64,000 bases of DNA, from the NCBI RefSeq assembly GCF_008932295.1, contig NZ_WBWA01000002.1, positions 62,001 through 126,000 of the forward strand. The letters are read 5' to 3'. A program made the translations under genes and the position numbers. The notes under the pieces are model-generated. The model did not search any database, had not been told where the DNA came from, and worked only from the letters and a program-made list of their open reading frames with translations. Source of the DNA: Brucella tritici. Its GTDB lineage: Bacteria > Pseudomonadota > Alphaproteobacteria > Rhizobiales > Rhizobiaceae. Shown here in pieces: positions 8,561-17,573 of this stretch (positions are counted from its first letter, which is position 1; each line of letters starts with the position of its first letter).

Positions 8561-10873
8561 ATGAATATGGCCAACGATATTAAGCGCATTGCCGGGATTA
8601 TAGCGGCTGAGATCAATGCAAAGCCGGAACAGGCAATCGCCGCCATTGGTCTTCTTGACGAAGGCTCAACCGTGCCATTCGTCGCCCGTTACCGCAAGGA
8701 AGTCACCGGCGGCCTTGATGATACGCAGCTGCGCCAGCTTTCAGAGCGCCTCGCCTACTTGCGCGAACTCGAAGCACGTCGCAGCTCTATTCTCGAATCG
8801 ATCCGCGGGCAGGAAAAGCTGACGCCGGAACTGGAGCTGAAAATCGCAGGCGTCCAGACCAAGGCCGAGCTTGAAGATCTGTATCTTCCCTATAAGCCTA
8901 AGCGCCGCACCAAAGCGGAAATCGCCCGCGAACGTGGTCTTGGCCCGCTTGCCGAAGCTATTCTGAGCGACCGCAGGCTGGTTCCAGCGGATATTGCTCC
9001 GCAATATGTCACCGGCGACGTAGCCGATGTCAAAGCAGCCCTTGAAGGCGCGCGCGACATCATCGCCGAAGGCTTTGCGGAAAACGCCGAACTGATCGGC
9101 AATCTGCGTAACTATCTCAAAGAACGCGCAGTTCTGCGTTCGCGCGTTGTCGATGGCAAACAGGACGCAGGCGCGAAGTTCTCCGATTATTTCGACCATT
9201 ACGAACGCTGGGCAAATGTTGCAGGCCACCGCGCTCTGGCCATGCTGCGCGGTCGCAACGAGGATTTTCTGTCGCTCGACATTGAAATCGATGCTGATGA
9301 TACCTCGCCGGTAAAGCCGGTCGAACGCAAAATTGCAGCCGCCTATAACATCGGCGCAACCCTGCCCGGCGATCGCTGGCTGATGGAAGTTGCAGGCTGG
9401 GCATGGCGCGTCAAGCTCTCGCTCTCCTTGTCACTCGACCTCATGCGCGACCTGCGTGAACGCGCCGAGGAAGAAGCCATCAACGTCTTCGCCCGCAACT
9501 TGAAAGACCTCTTGCTCGCCGCCCCTGCCGGTTCGCGTGCCACCATGGGTCTTGATCCGGGCATCCGCACCGGCGTCAAGATCGCAATCGTCGATGGCAC
9601 TGGCAAACTGCTCGACACAACGACGGTCTATCCGTTTCCGCCAAAGAACGATGTGCGCGGCACACAGGCCGAACTCGCAAGCCTGATCCGCAAACACAAG
9701 ATCGAGTTGATTGCGATTGGCAACGGCACAGGCAGCCGCGAAACCGAACGTCTTGTCGTGGATATGCTCAACGACCTGCCAGCGCCAAAGCCGCTCAAAG
9801 TCATCGTGTCGGAAGCAGGTGCATCGGTCTATTCGGCGTCAGAAGCCGCAGCGAACGAATTTCCGCAGCTCGACGTATCGCTGCGCGGTGCGGTTTCCAT
9901 TGCCCGCCGCCTGCAAGATCCACTGGCGGAGCTCGTCAAGATCGAACCGAAATCCATTGGCGTTGGCCAGTATCAGCATGATGTCGATCAGTCCCGTCTG
10001 GCGCGTTCACTCGATGCAGTGGTCGAAGATGCAGTGAACGCTGTCGGGGTTGATCTCAACACGGCATCCGCCTCACTGCTCGCTCGCGTATCCGGCCTTG
10101 GAAAGTCGCTCGCCGAAGCAATTGTTGCGCATCGCGATGACGCCGGTGCCTTCAAGAACCGCAAGGAACTTCTGAAAGTCGCTCGCCTCGGCAACCGCGC
10201 TTTTGAACAATGCGCAGGCTTTCTGCGTATCGCCAACGGCACCGAGCCGCTTGATGCGTCCTCCGTTCACCCGGAAGCCTATGGCGTTGCCAAAAAGATC
10301 GTTTCCGCCTGCGGCCGCGATGTGCGCAGTCTCATGGGTGATAGCGCAGCACTCAAAGCGCTCGATCCGCGCGTCTTTGTCGATGAGCGTTTTGGTCTGC
10401 CAACCGTGCGTGACATTATCGCCGAGCTCGACAAGCCGGGCCGCGATCCGCGTCCTGAATTCAAGACAGCTACCTTTGTCGATGGCATCGATGACATCAA
10501 GGACCTGAAACCCGGTATGATGCTGGAAGGCACCGTCACAAATGTTGCGGCCTTTGGTGCCTTTGTCGACATCGGTGTGCATCAGGACGGACTTGTCCAT
10601 GTTTCGCAACTCGCTGATAAGTTTGTCAAAGACCCGCATGAAGTGGTCAAGGCTGGTGATGTGGTGAAGGTGCGCGTGACCGAAGTGGATGTGCCACGCA
10701 AGCGCATCGGCCTCACAATGCGCAAGGAAGGTGGCGAAGCCCCTGCCCCACGCAACAATGCGCAGCGCGACACGAAACCTGCACAGAAGCAAAACTTCGC
10801 TCCGCGCAAACAGGAACAGCCGTCAACCGGCGGTTTCGGTGCAGCCCTTCTGGAAGCGATGAAGAAGAAATAA
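8561..10873 (+). CDS. tex: Tex RNA-binding transcription accessory protein
   Basis: The 770-residue protein has the standard Tex order: N-terminal helical domain ([25 protein letters not shown]), YqgF/RNase H-like domain ([18 protein letters not shown]), helix-hairpin-helix region ([20 protein letters not shown]) and a C-terminal S1 domain ([23 protein letters not shown] is its core). Tex binds nucleic acid and affects transcription in the cytoplasm. A second ATG at 8567 is better spaced from the upstream GGA. The gene is monocistronic and converges on the ABC operon with only 1 bp between stops. Confidence 0.96.
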   Translation: MNMANDIKRIAGIIAAEINAKPEQAIAAIGLLDEGSTVPFVARYRKEVTGGLDDTQLRQLSERLAYLRELEARRSSILESIRGQEKLTPELELKIAGVQTKAELEDLYLPYKPKRRTKAEIARERGLGPLAEAILSDRRLVPADIAPQYVTGDVADVKAALEGARDIIAEGFAENAELIGNLRNYLKERAVLRSRVVDGKQDAGAKFSDYFDHYERWANVAGHRALAMLRGRNEDFLSLDIEIDADDTSPVKPVERKIAAAYNIGATLPGDRWLMEVAGWAWRVKLSLSLSLDLMRDLRERAEEEAINVFARNLKDLLLAAPAGSRATMGLDPGIRTGVKIAIVDGTGKLLDTTTVYPFPPKNDVRGTQAELASLIRKHKIELIAIGNGTGSRETERLVVDMLNDLPAPKPLKVIVSEAGASVYSASEAAANEFPQLDVSLRGAVSIARRLQDPLAELVKIEPKSIGVGQYQHDVDQSRLARSLDAVVEDAVNAVGVDLNTASASLLARVSGLGKSLAEAIVAHRDDAGAFKNRKELLKVARLGNRAFEQCAGFLRIANGTEPLDASSVHPEAYGVAKKIVSACGRDVRSLMGDSAALKALDPRVFVDERFGLPTVRDIIAELDKPGRDPRPEFKTATFVDGIDDIKDLKPGMMLEGTVTNVAAFGAFVDIGVHQDGLVHVSQLADKFVKDPHEVVKAGDVVKVRVTEVDVPRKRIGLTMRKEGGEAPAPRNNAQRDTKPAQKQNFAPRKQEQPSTGGFGAALLEAMKKK

Positions 10874-10874
10874 G

Positions 10875-11990
10875 CTAAATCTTGTTGCCAATTGGAAAGC
10901 CGGTTGAGACTTTTCTCACCGGCATTTCATCGGTGGGAATAATCCAGCCACCGCGAATAGCGATGCGAACCTCATCGCCTTCTTCCAGTCGTACTGGATC
11001 GCGGACTTCAAAATGCAGGTGAATATCCGGCTTGGTGAGCGGATGCGCCTCGATGCGCGAACCGCCACCGCGATAGACTGAACGCTTGACCCGCACAGGG
11101 ATGCCGCCGGTTTCGGTCAATGCCAGATCTTCTGCGCGAACGCAGAGCTGCGCATTGGCACGCGGCATTTCAATGCCGGAACAACGCACCTGCGCACGGC
11201 TTCCCAGCACCAGCGCCTCGCAATGTCCCGCTTGCGCAAAGGACACGACCTCCGCGGGCAAAACCATGCCATGCGCGATAAAGGACGCGACCATTTCGCT
11301 GGCCGGTTCCTCGTAAAGCTTGCGCGGCGTATCGAACTGCTGAAGCTTGCCGTGATCAAGCACCGCAATCCGGTCAGCAAGCGCCATGGCTTCGGCCTGG
11401 TCATGCGTGATGTAGATAATCGTCGTGCCGGTGCGCTTGTGGAAAGCCGCAAACTCGTCTTCCATCGAAGCGCGCAAATGCACGTCGAGATTGGCAAGCG
11501 GTTCGTCAAACAAGACCAGCGAAGGAGCTGCCACCAGACAGCGGGCCAAAGCCACACGCTGCCGCTGACCACCCGAAAGATTGGCCGGGCGGCGATCACC
11601 AAAGCCATCCAGATCGACCAGCGCCAGCGCTTGCTTCACACGGGCCTCGCGTTCGGCTTTGGCAACCTTTGCCACCCGCAGACTATAGCCTACATTCTCG
11701 GCGACCGTCATATGTGGCCAGAGCGCATAATTTTGGAAGACGATACCGACCTGCCGCTTTTCAGGTGGCACGTTACCGTCAACATGGGAAACGCGGCTGT
11801 CACCAATGTGGATTTCGCCGCCGTCAACATCTTCAAAACCTGCAATCATCCGCAGAAGCGTGGTCTTGCCGCAACCGGATGGTCCGAGAATAGCAACAAA
11901 CTCACCGTCCTTCACATCAAGCGACACTTCAGACAGGGCCTGAAACTCGTTGAAGGCCTTGGAAACAGAAGCGATTTTCAGTCGCGCCAT
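10875..11990 (-). CDS. ABC transporter ATP-binding protein (FbpC/PotA/PhnT-like)
   Basis: The 371-residue ATPase has Walker A GPSGCGKTT, signature LSGGQRQR, Walker B LVLFDEPLANLD and the switch His in YITHDQAEAMAL. A C-terminal TOBE-like extension is typical of importers in the iron/polyamine/aminophosphonate group. Its start overlaps the permease gene by 13 bp and it is the last gene of the operon. It energises the importer made of the two preceding genes. Fbp-type ferric iron uptake and the related 2-aminoethylphosphonate group cannot be separated here. Confidence 0.9.
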   Translation of the reverse strand: MARLKIASVSKAFNEFQALSEVSLDVKDGEFVAILGPSGCGKTTLLRMIAGFEDVDGGEIHIGDSRVSHVDGNVPPEKRQVGIVFQNYALWPHMTVAENVGYSLRVAKVAKAEREARVKQALALVDLDGFGDRRPANLSGGQRQRVALARCLVAAPSLVLFDEPLANLDVHLRASMEDEFAAFHKRTGTTIIYITHDQAEAMALADRIAVLDHGKLQQFDTPRKLYEEPASEMVASFIAHGMVLPAEVVSFAQAGHCEALVLGSRAQVRCSGIEMPRANAQLCVRAEDLALTETGGIPVRVKRSVYRGGGSRIEAHPLTKPDIHLHFEVRDPVRLEEGDEVRIAIRGGWIIPTDEMPVRKVSTGFPIGNKI

Positions 11991-13678
11991 GGCAGCACCC
12001 CGTTTGGAAGACGCCGCGCAAACAGATTTGTTGCAAGCATCAGCATGAATGTCACCGCAACGGCCAGAATGGATATGGCAGCCGCATAGGCGGAATCGCC
12101 CGCCTGTTCAAAAGAAAACATCACCACGCCCAGCGTTTCCGATCCCGACGCCCAGAGGAGCGCTGAAACCGTCAGCTCACAGAATGCGGTCATGAAAATG
12201 AGCACGCCGCCTGCAAGCGTCGCCGGGGCGACAAGAGGGAATATAATGGTGCGCAAGCGATAGAAAAGCCCCGCCCCTGCAACGCGCGCTGCTTCTTCCA
12301 GCGCACGGTCAATCTGGTGAAGGCCAGCAACCGTTGGCCGCAGCGCCAGCACGAAGAAGCGCGCAAGATAGGCAAAGAGGATGATCCAGAGCGAGTTGTA
12401 AAGGCTGACGCCAACCACCGGCAGCGGCTTCAGGAACATCAGCAGGCAGGCGATTGCCAGCACAACACCCGGTAGCGCATAGGGCATCTCGGCTGCGAAA
12501 TTGAGGATCGGCGTCCAGCGCCGCTTACGCCACGCCAGCATGTAGGCAAGCGGAACTGCAATCAGCACAGCAAAACCCGCCGCCCCCAGCGACAGAACAA
12601 CACTGTTTCGGAAAGCACGCGCCGCACCTGCATGTTCAAGCAACACAAAGCGGAAATTTTCAAACGTTGCCGTCGCAAATGTAAGCGGCACGCCATAGGC
12701 CGGAACCAGTGCTGAAAGCGTCAGGCCGATCAGCGGCAGAAACAGCACGATCACGATCAGCAGCCATGCCGCAGCTTCCACCGGCACACGCCAGCGACCA
12801 AGCGCGAAGGGTGCAGCAGGCAGCGACGTCGAAACAATGCGGAAATCGCGTCTGCGCGAAGCATAATCCTGCGCTGCGATCCCTGCCATGGCGATCAGAC
12901 CGATTAGCACAGAAAGCACTGCGACGCTGGAGAGCACCGCTGGCCCACCGCCCGCAAGACGCTGATAAATCAGCGTTGGCAAAACGAGGTAATTCGACGG
13001 AATCCCCAGAAACGCCGGGATGCCGAAATTGCCGACACACGACACGAAAGCCAAGGCAGCGGCACCGATGATCGATGGCGTCATCAGCGGCAGGATAATG
13101 GTGCGCAGAACGGTCCATTTGCTGGCACCGGCACTCAAGCCCGCTTCCACCAGTTCGCGTGGAAGCTTGCGTAAGCCTGCCCGCACGATCAGAAAGACCA
13201 GCGGTCCGTATTGCACACCAAGCAGAAAGATAATGCCCCAGACGGAATAGAGCGGATTGCGGCTGCCAAGTGGTGGCGCCATGCCGATGATCTTGAGAAA
13301 CTGGCTCGAAGGCCCGAAAAGCTGGAGCCAAGCCAGCGCTGTTACCTGCGGGGCGATCAACAGCGGGGTCACATAGAAAAGCACGAAGACATTGCGTCCG
13401 CGCATGTTGGTGAGACCGACCAACAACGCCGCAACAATACCGAACACGAGCGCGAGTACGGTACCGCCAATGCCAATCTGCAGCGAATGCCATGTCGCAA
13501 TCCAGGTCGACTGGCTGCCAAGCGTTTCCACCAGCGCCGAAGTCGAAAGCTGTCCCTGTGGTGCGACCAGTTCGACCAGCAGCCTGCCCATCGGCAAAAG
13601 CGACAGAACAGCGACGATCAGGGTTACGCCAGCAATCAGGGCCGCATCGCGGCCCTGAAGGTCTTTCATGATGCGCAT
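11978..13678 (-). CDS. ABC transporter permease, fused double domain (FbpB/PhnU-like)
   Basis: The 566-residue inner-membrane protein contains two permease halves, each with about six hydrophobic segments. EAA-type coupling loops occur in both halves: VEAGLSAGASKWTVLRTIILP and EEAARVAGAGLFYRLRTIIFP. This doubled architecture is typical of FbpB and PhnU2 permeases. ATG 13678 follows AAGG; the gene lies 9 bp after the binding-protein gene and overlaps the ATPase gene. Confidence 0.9.
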   Translation of the reverse strand: MRIMKDLQGRDAALIAGVTLIVAVLSLLPMGRLLVELVAPQGQLSTSALVETLGSQSTWIATWHSLQIGIGGTVLALVFGIVAALLVGLTNMRGRNVFVLFYVTPLLIAPQVTALAWLQLFGPSSQFLKIIGMAPPLGSRNPLYSVWGIIFLLGVQYGPLVFLIVRAGLRKLPRELVEAGLSAGASKWTVLRTIILPLMTPSIIGAAALAFVSCVGNFGIPAFLGIPSNYLVLPTLIYQRLAGGGPAVLSSVAVLSVLIGLIAMAGIAAQDYASRRRDFRIVSTSLPAAPFALGRWRVPVEAAAWLLIVIVLFLPLIGLTLSALVPAYGVPLTFATATFENFRFVLLEHAGAARAFRNSVVLSLGAAGFAVLIAVPLAYMLAWRKRRWTPILNFAAEMPYALPGVVLAIACLLMFLKPLPVVGVSLYNSLWIILFAYLARFFVLALRPTVAGLHQIDRALEEAARVAGAGLFYRLRTIIFPLVAPATLAGGVLIFMTAFCELTVSALLWASGSETLGVVMFSFEQAGDSAYAAAISILAVAVTFMLMLATNLFARRLPNGVLPWRD

Positions 13679-13687
13679 CGAGATGCC

Positions 13688-14668
13688 TTATCCGCCAAAC
13701 AGCTCGGAGAACTGCTTCTTGTCGGCATCAGTCTGGTTGAGAACCTTCTGGGTGTCGATAGACATGATATTGATCTTGGTGCCTTCCGGCAGCCATGCAG
13801 GGCGGCCTACACCTTCCTTGGCAGGCAGATAGCCCTGCTCAAGTGCCAGCTTCTGGCCGTCATCCGACAGGATGAAATCAACAAACTTCTTGGCACCATC
13901 GACGTTCTTGGCGGTCGCCATGATCGCAACTGGTTCTGTCACGGCAGGCACGCCTTCCGACGGGAAGACGAACTCGACCGGCGAACCCTTGGCCTTGGCA
14001 TTGAGCGCCATGAAGTCAACGAGAATGCCATATGGCTTTTCGCCACTTGCAACCGACTTCAGCACAGCGCCGTTGCCCTTCACGCTTGCCAGTTCATTGG
14101 CCTTGAGATTCTTGAAATAATCCCAGCCGAGTTCCTTGTTGAGCGCGAAGCCGCTCAGGAGATAGGCAGCAGCGCCTGAATAAAGCGGGCTAGGCATGAC
14201 AACCTGCCCCTTATAGTCGGCCTTGGCGAGATCTGCCCAATGTTCAGGCTTTTGGGCTGCGCCGGTATTGTAGGCAATGCCGGTGGTGATCAGCTTGGAG
14301 CCGAAATAGGTCTTGTCGGCATCATAAGCGTCGGCGGTAAAACCATCGACCTTGGCTTCCGGATAGGCGAGCAGACGCTTGTCCTTCTTCAGACCTTCCA
14401 TCGTCACCGCATCAGCGATCAGCAGAACGTCAGGCTGCGGCGCACCGGCGGAAAATTCAGCGGCAAGCTTGGTGAGGAGTTCGCTCGTACCGGAACGGAA
14501 AATCTGCACATCCGTATCCGGATTGGCCTTGCGGAAAGCTTCGACCGTCTTGGTCGCATCCGCTTCCGGTTGCGACGTATAGAGCGTCAGCGTATCGGCC
14601 TGTGCCACGGCGATGGAAAGAGCAAGAAGCGCAGGTACGACAGCAGCCCGCTTCAGCATCTTGTTCAT
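13688..14668 (-). CDS. ABC transporter periplasmic substrate-binding protein (iron/aminophosphonate type)
   Basis: The 326-residue protein has a cleavable signal peptide (MNKMLKRAAVVPALLALSIA, cut after AQA). It is a type-2 binding protein starting TLTLYTSQPEADATKTVEAF, as in FbpA and PhnS-like proteins. I chose ATG 14668 because GAGGAG lies just upstream and the signal peptide begins there. The classic FbpA tyrosine pair is not obvious, so the ligand may not be ferric iron; 2-aminoethylphosphonate-type or other organic ligands are possible. It is the first gene of the ABC operon. Confidence 0.88.
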   Translation of the reverse strand: MNKMLKRAAVVPALLALSIAVAQADTLTLYTSQPEADATKTVEAFRKANPDTDVQIFRSGTSELLTKLAAEFSAGAPQPDVLLIADAVTMEGLKKDKRLLAYPEAKVDGFTADAYDADKTYFGSKLITTGIAYNTGAAQKPEHWADLAKADYKGQVVMPSPLYSGAAAYLLSGFALNKELGWDYFKNLKANELASVKGNGAVLKSVASGEKPYGILVDFMALNAKAKGSPVEFVFPSEGVPAVTEPVAIMATAKNVDGAKKFVDFILSDDGQKLALEQGYLPAKEGVGRPAWLPEGTKINIMSIDTQKVLNQTDADKKQFSELFGG

Positions 14669-15008
14669 GGGATTCGCTCCTCGAATTTCTGTATAATGTT
14701 CGCCAGCATGACCAGCGATGCCGGTGCAATCCTGACGCGTGCGAAGTGATAGCGCGCAGATACTGCCATGGCGATAGGCACGATCATTTCCATTCATGGT
14801 GCACCTGTCAAACATCCTGCAACGTGAACCCGGAAAACAAAAGCCTCCCGGCGGAATCTTATCCATCGGAAGGCTTGTAAGACATTGAATGTTTTGCCGA
14901 ACAGCCATCCGTATCTCCAAGCACGGAGAAGATGCGGATGGCATTAGAGGAATTACAATGCGGTTTTATGACAACCGCAAACGCATTCCCGGTAAAAAGA
15001 TCAACAGA
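14669..15008. other. 340-bp intergenic region with three hairpins
   Basis: There is no convincing gene here. The region separates the FAD oxidoreductase stop from the ABC operon start. It holds an imperfect AAGCCT/AGGCTT hairpin near 14852-14877, a strong hairpin at 14905-14941 (CCATCCG pairing with CGGATGG, extended inside by TCTCC/GGAGA), and a TGCGGTT/AACCGCA hairpin at 14959-14979. A candidate promoter lies at 14783-14811. No T-run follows the hairpins, so they are not classical terminators. Confidence 0.6.
14783..14811 (-). promoter_or_regulatory. Candidate sigma-70 promoter for the ABC operon
   Basis: On the minus strand a perfect TTGACA (14811-14806) is followed after 17 bp by AATGAT (14788-14783, 4 of 6 matches to the consensus). 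It lies about 115 bp upstream of the binding-protein start. Confidence 0.4.
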
Positions 15009-16310
15009 TCAGATAACGATCTCGGCGACATGCGCAACTTGAGCACCGGCCTCGTAATAGGCTTCGCGCAGACCACGGAAATTCTGCTCTTTCGGATCGC
15101 TGACCGGCAGCGGCAGATCATCTTCTTTGATCTCGCCTGAAACGAGCTGCGAAAGCAATTTCCCGAAGACTGTTCCCGGCGCGATGCCGCGACCGTTGTA
15201 ACCGGAGAACCCGACCACATTACGCGCGAGGCGATGGAATTTCGGCAGGCTGTCATTGGTCATGCCGATCTTGCCATACCATTCGGCTTCAAACTCGACT
15301 TCGCCAATCTGCGGGAACAGACGCTTCAACGATTTTTTCGCCCATGCCTTGTGCACGGCAGCACCCGTATTGCGCAACGCACCAACGCTTCCGAAGACAA
15401 GGCGACCCTGTTGGTCGAAACGGAAGGACGAAAGAACTTCCTTCGTGTCCCACACACCCTGACGTTCCGGCAGTATGGAACGCTTGATATTATCCGACAG
15501 GGGCTTCGTGGCCATGTTGAAATATGGCAGGTGAACCAGCTCGGCGCGCACTTCCGGCCATGGCGCATTGGTGTAGGCATTTGTCGCCACAACGACCCAG
15601 TTTGCCGTCACGGAACCCTTGGCGGTCTTGACCACCCATTTGCCGTTCTTTTCCTCGGCTCCGATCACCGGGCTTCCGGTAAACACGGTCGCGCCAGCGG
15701 CAATGGCGGCGTGGGCAAGCCCGCGCACATAAGCAAGCGGCTGGATCGTACCGGCGCGCAGATCAAGCAGCGATCCGGCATAAGCCTTGGTTCCAACCTT
15801 GGCTTCGGTTTCCTTGGCATCGAGCAGCTTCACATTCGCGCCGCGGCGCGCCCACTGCTCGTGGCGGTCTTGAAGTTCTTTCAGGCCCTTTTTGCCAACG
15901 GCGCAGTGAAGCGTGCCCTGCTTTTCGACTTCACAGGCAATCTTGTGCTTCGCAACGATTTCGAAGACGAGCTTCGGCGCATTGCCGAGGACATCAAGCA
16001 ACCGGTCACCATATTTCTGGCCGAGCACGCCGGGCAGATCATCCGGCATGACCCACATGCCGGCATTCACCAGACCGACATTGCGGCCCGAACCGCCATA
16101 ACCGATCTCGATACCTTCGAGGACGATGGCACGCGTGCCTTTCTCGGCCAGATGCAGAGCTGTCGAGAGGCCGGTGAAGCCGCCCCCAACGATCACCACG
16201 TCCGCAGTCAGATCACCTTGCAGCGCAGTCGTCTTGGGAGCTGCAGGAGCGGTCTTTTCCCAAAGACCATGGGAGCGCGGATCGTTCAACATAGAGAGCA
16301 ACCATTTCAT
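15009..16310 (-). CDS. FAD-dependent amino-acid oxidase (DadA/PuuB/AmaA-like; probable pipecolate or related oxidase)
   Basis: The roughly 433-residue protein has the N-terminal dinucleotide fold VVIVGGGFTGLSTALHLAEKG, the GGSGRNVGLVNAG motif and the C-terminal FSGYNGRGIAPGTVFGKLL of the D-amino-acid oxidase superfamily. In this neighbourhood (LysR, HglS, antiquitin-type dehydrogenase) the most economical role is oxidation of pipecolate to piperideine-6-carboxylate, as by AmaA in Pseudomonas lysine catabolism; that is inference from context. I chose ATG 16310 because further upstream a palindromic repeat begins; ATG 16292 is also possible. Confidence 0.75.
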   Translation of the reverse strand: MKWLLSMLNDPRSHGLWEKTAPAAPKTTALQGDLTADVVIVGGGFTGLSTALHLAEKGTRAIVLEGIEIGYGGSGRNVGLVNAGMWVMPDDLPGVLGQKYGDRLLDVLGNAPKLVFEIVAKHKIACEVEKQGTLHCAVGKKGLKELQDRHEQWARRGANVKLLDAKETEAKVGTKAYAGSLLDLRAGTIQPLAYVRGLAHAAIAAGATVFTGSPVIGAEEKNGKWVVKTAKGSVTANWVVVATNAYTNAPWPEVRAELVHLPYFNMATKPLSDNIKRSILPERQGVWDTKEVLSSFRFDQQGRLVFGSVGALRNTGAAVHKAWAKKSLKRLFPQIGEVEFEAEWYGKIGMTNDSLPKFHRLARNVVGFSGYNGRGIAPGTVFGKLLSQLVSGEIKEDDLPLPVSDPKEQNFRGLREAYYEAGAQVAHVAEIVI

Positions 16311-16315
16311 ACCGA

Positions 16316-16382
16316 GCATTTCCAGCAAATATGTGAAGCTGTTTTGCGTTCGGAAATGCGTAAAAACAAATAGTTAGAGCGG
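16316..16382. repeat. Short palindromic intergenic repeat, family B
   Basis: The element runs from GAGCATTTCCAGCAAA to ATAGTTAGAGCGG, with an internal imperfect palindrome around TTGCGTTCGGAAATGCGT. It belongs to the kind of roughly 65-bp repeat widespread in Rhizobiales. It ends 5 bp before the chosen start of the FAD oxidoreductase gene, so it supplies the leader including the GGAAATG that may serve as ribosome site. Confidence 0.7.
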
Positions 16383-16493
16383 TTTCCGATCTTTTCTCAT
16401 GACCGACCGCTCTCGTGGATTACGGGCACCCTGCCCGACTGCTTCTATTTCACGCCGCGAAAGCCTGTTGGACAGCGTTATTTGCGCAACAAT

Positions 16494-17426
16494 TCATTCC
16501 GGTTTGGAATGAACCAGCATCGAATAATCCGTGTTCCCGACTTGCCCGGCAATCCACTGACAGAACACCTGCGTCAGCGGATTTTCCAGTTTTCCTTCCG
16601 GTACAACCAGATAATATTCGTTCTCGGTGCGCATCGGCTTCTCGAAAAGCATGACCAGCTCACCGCTGAGCAACTCCTGCTCAATCAGATAAAGTGGCAG
16701 AAGAGCAAAACCCAGACCGGCCAGTGCCGCGCCGATGACCATCGAGAACTGATCGAACCGGTGCCCCCGATAGGCAGACCGGCCCTCGACACCGCAGCTT
16801 TCAAACCATTGCGCCCACATTTTGGGCCGCGTCGCAAGATGCAGCAAGGGCTCGTTTTCAAGCTCTTCCGGTGCCGATGGATGGCGCGCTTTCAACAGGC
16901 TCGGGCTGGCGACCGGCACAATTACTTCACTGCACAGAAAGGTACAGGTGGCATGTGCCCAGACCGGCTGTCCATAATGGATGGCCAGATCGAATGGCTG
17001 CTCCTCGAAATCGAAGACACCAGAGCGCGACGCGACATTGATGGCAATGCCGGGATGCTTTTCGATAAAATCGGAAATGCGCGGCATCAGCCAGCGCGTG
17101 CCGAATGTCGGCAGGGTCGCCACACTGAAAGAAGAGGTTGATTGCGCCGAAGCCATAGCACGCAACATCGTATCTTCCGTCTGGTTCAGAAGACGCCGCA
17201 CTTCCGGCAGAAATTTCCTGCCTGCATCGGAAAGCAGAATGCGCTGGCGGATGCGCTCGAACAGCAGGACGCCAAGCTGGCTTTCAAGATCCTTGATCTG
17301 ACGGCTGACGGCGCTCTGGGTGAGATTGAGCTCATGCGCAGCCTGCGTGAAACTGCCATGACGGGCGGCGCACTCAAATGCCTGCAGCGTGGCGATGTCC
17401 GGGATCAGTCGTCTGCTCAGCTTCAT
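16494..17426 (-). CDS. LysR-family transcriptional regulator (GcvA-like)
   Basis: The 310-residue protein has the LysR helix-turn-helix at residues 15-60 (FECAARHGSFTQAAHELNLT, then SAVSRQIKDLESQLG) and a periplasmic-binding-like effector domain. The pattern resembles GcvA/AmpR regulators of amino-acid genes. It is divergent from hglS and upstream, on the same strand, of the FAD oxidoreductase gene, so it is the probable regulator of this lysine-degradation region. Effector unknown. Confidence 0.92.
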   Translation of the reverse strand: MKLSRRLIPDIATLQAFECAARHGSFTQAAHELNLTQSAVSRQIKDLESQLGVLLFERIRQRILLSDAGRKFLPEVRRLLNQTEDTMLRAMASAQSTSSFSVATLPTFGTRWLMPRISDFIEKHPGIAINVASRSGVFDFEEQPFDLAIHYGQPVWAHATCTFLCSEVIVPVASPSLLKARHPSAPEELENEPLLHLATRPKMWAQWFESCGVEGRSAYRGHRFDQFSMVIGAALAGLGFALLPLYLIEQELLSGELVMLFEKPMRTENEYYLVVPEGKLENPLTQVFCQWIAGQVGNTDYSMLVHSKPE

Positions 17427-17484
17427 TCCATTCTCGCATTAACATAGTTGCTTTCGTCGCAAGCATAACCGCAAAACGGTCTAT

Positions 17485-17502
17485 ATGATACATTTTCATC
17501 AT
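17485..17502. promoter_or_regulatory. Candidate LysR-type binding site
   Basis: ATGAT (17485-17489) and ATCAT (17498-17502) form an inverted repeat in the gap between the lysR-type gene and hglS. Position and size fit a T-N11-A box. Confidence 0.4.
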
Positions 17503-17573
17503 AATCCATGCATGATCCTCCCAAACAAGACATGCACCACCCGAAGATGCCCCACTCGACGGAAATTTTCGCC

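Noticed and set aside
13688-14668. Confident naming of the ABC importer as ferric iron uptake (fbpABC)
   Set aside because: The binding protein does not show an obvious FbpA tyrosine pair and the same architecture occurs in aminophosphonate importers, so I left the ligand open.
14669-15008. Possible riboswitch in the leader of the ABC operon
   Set aside because: The hairpins do not match any riboswitch consensus I know, and most of them lie upstream of the best promoter candidate.
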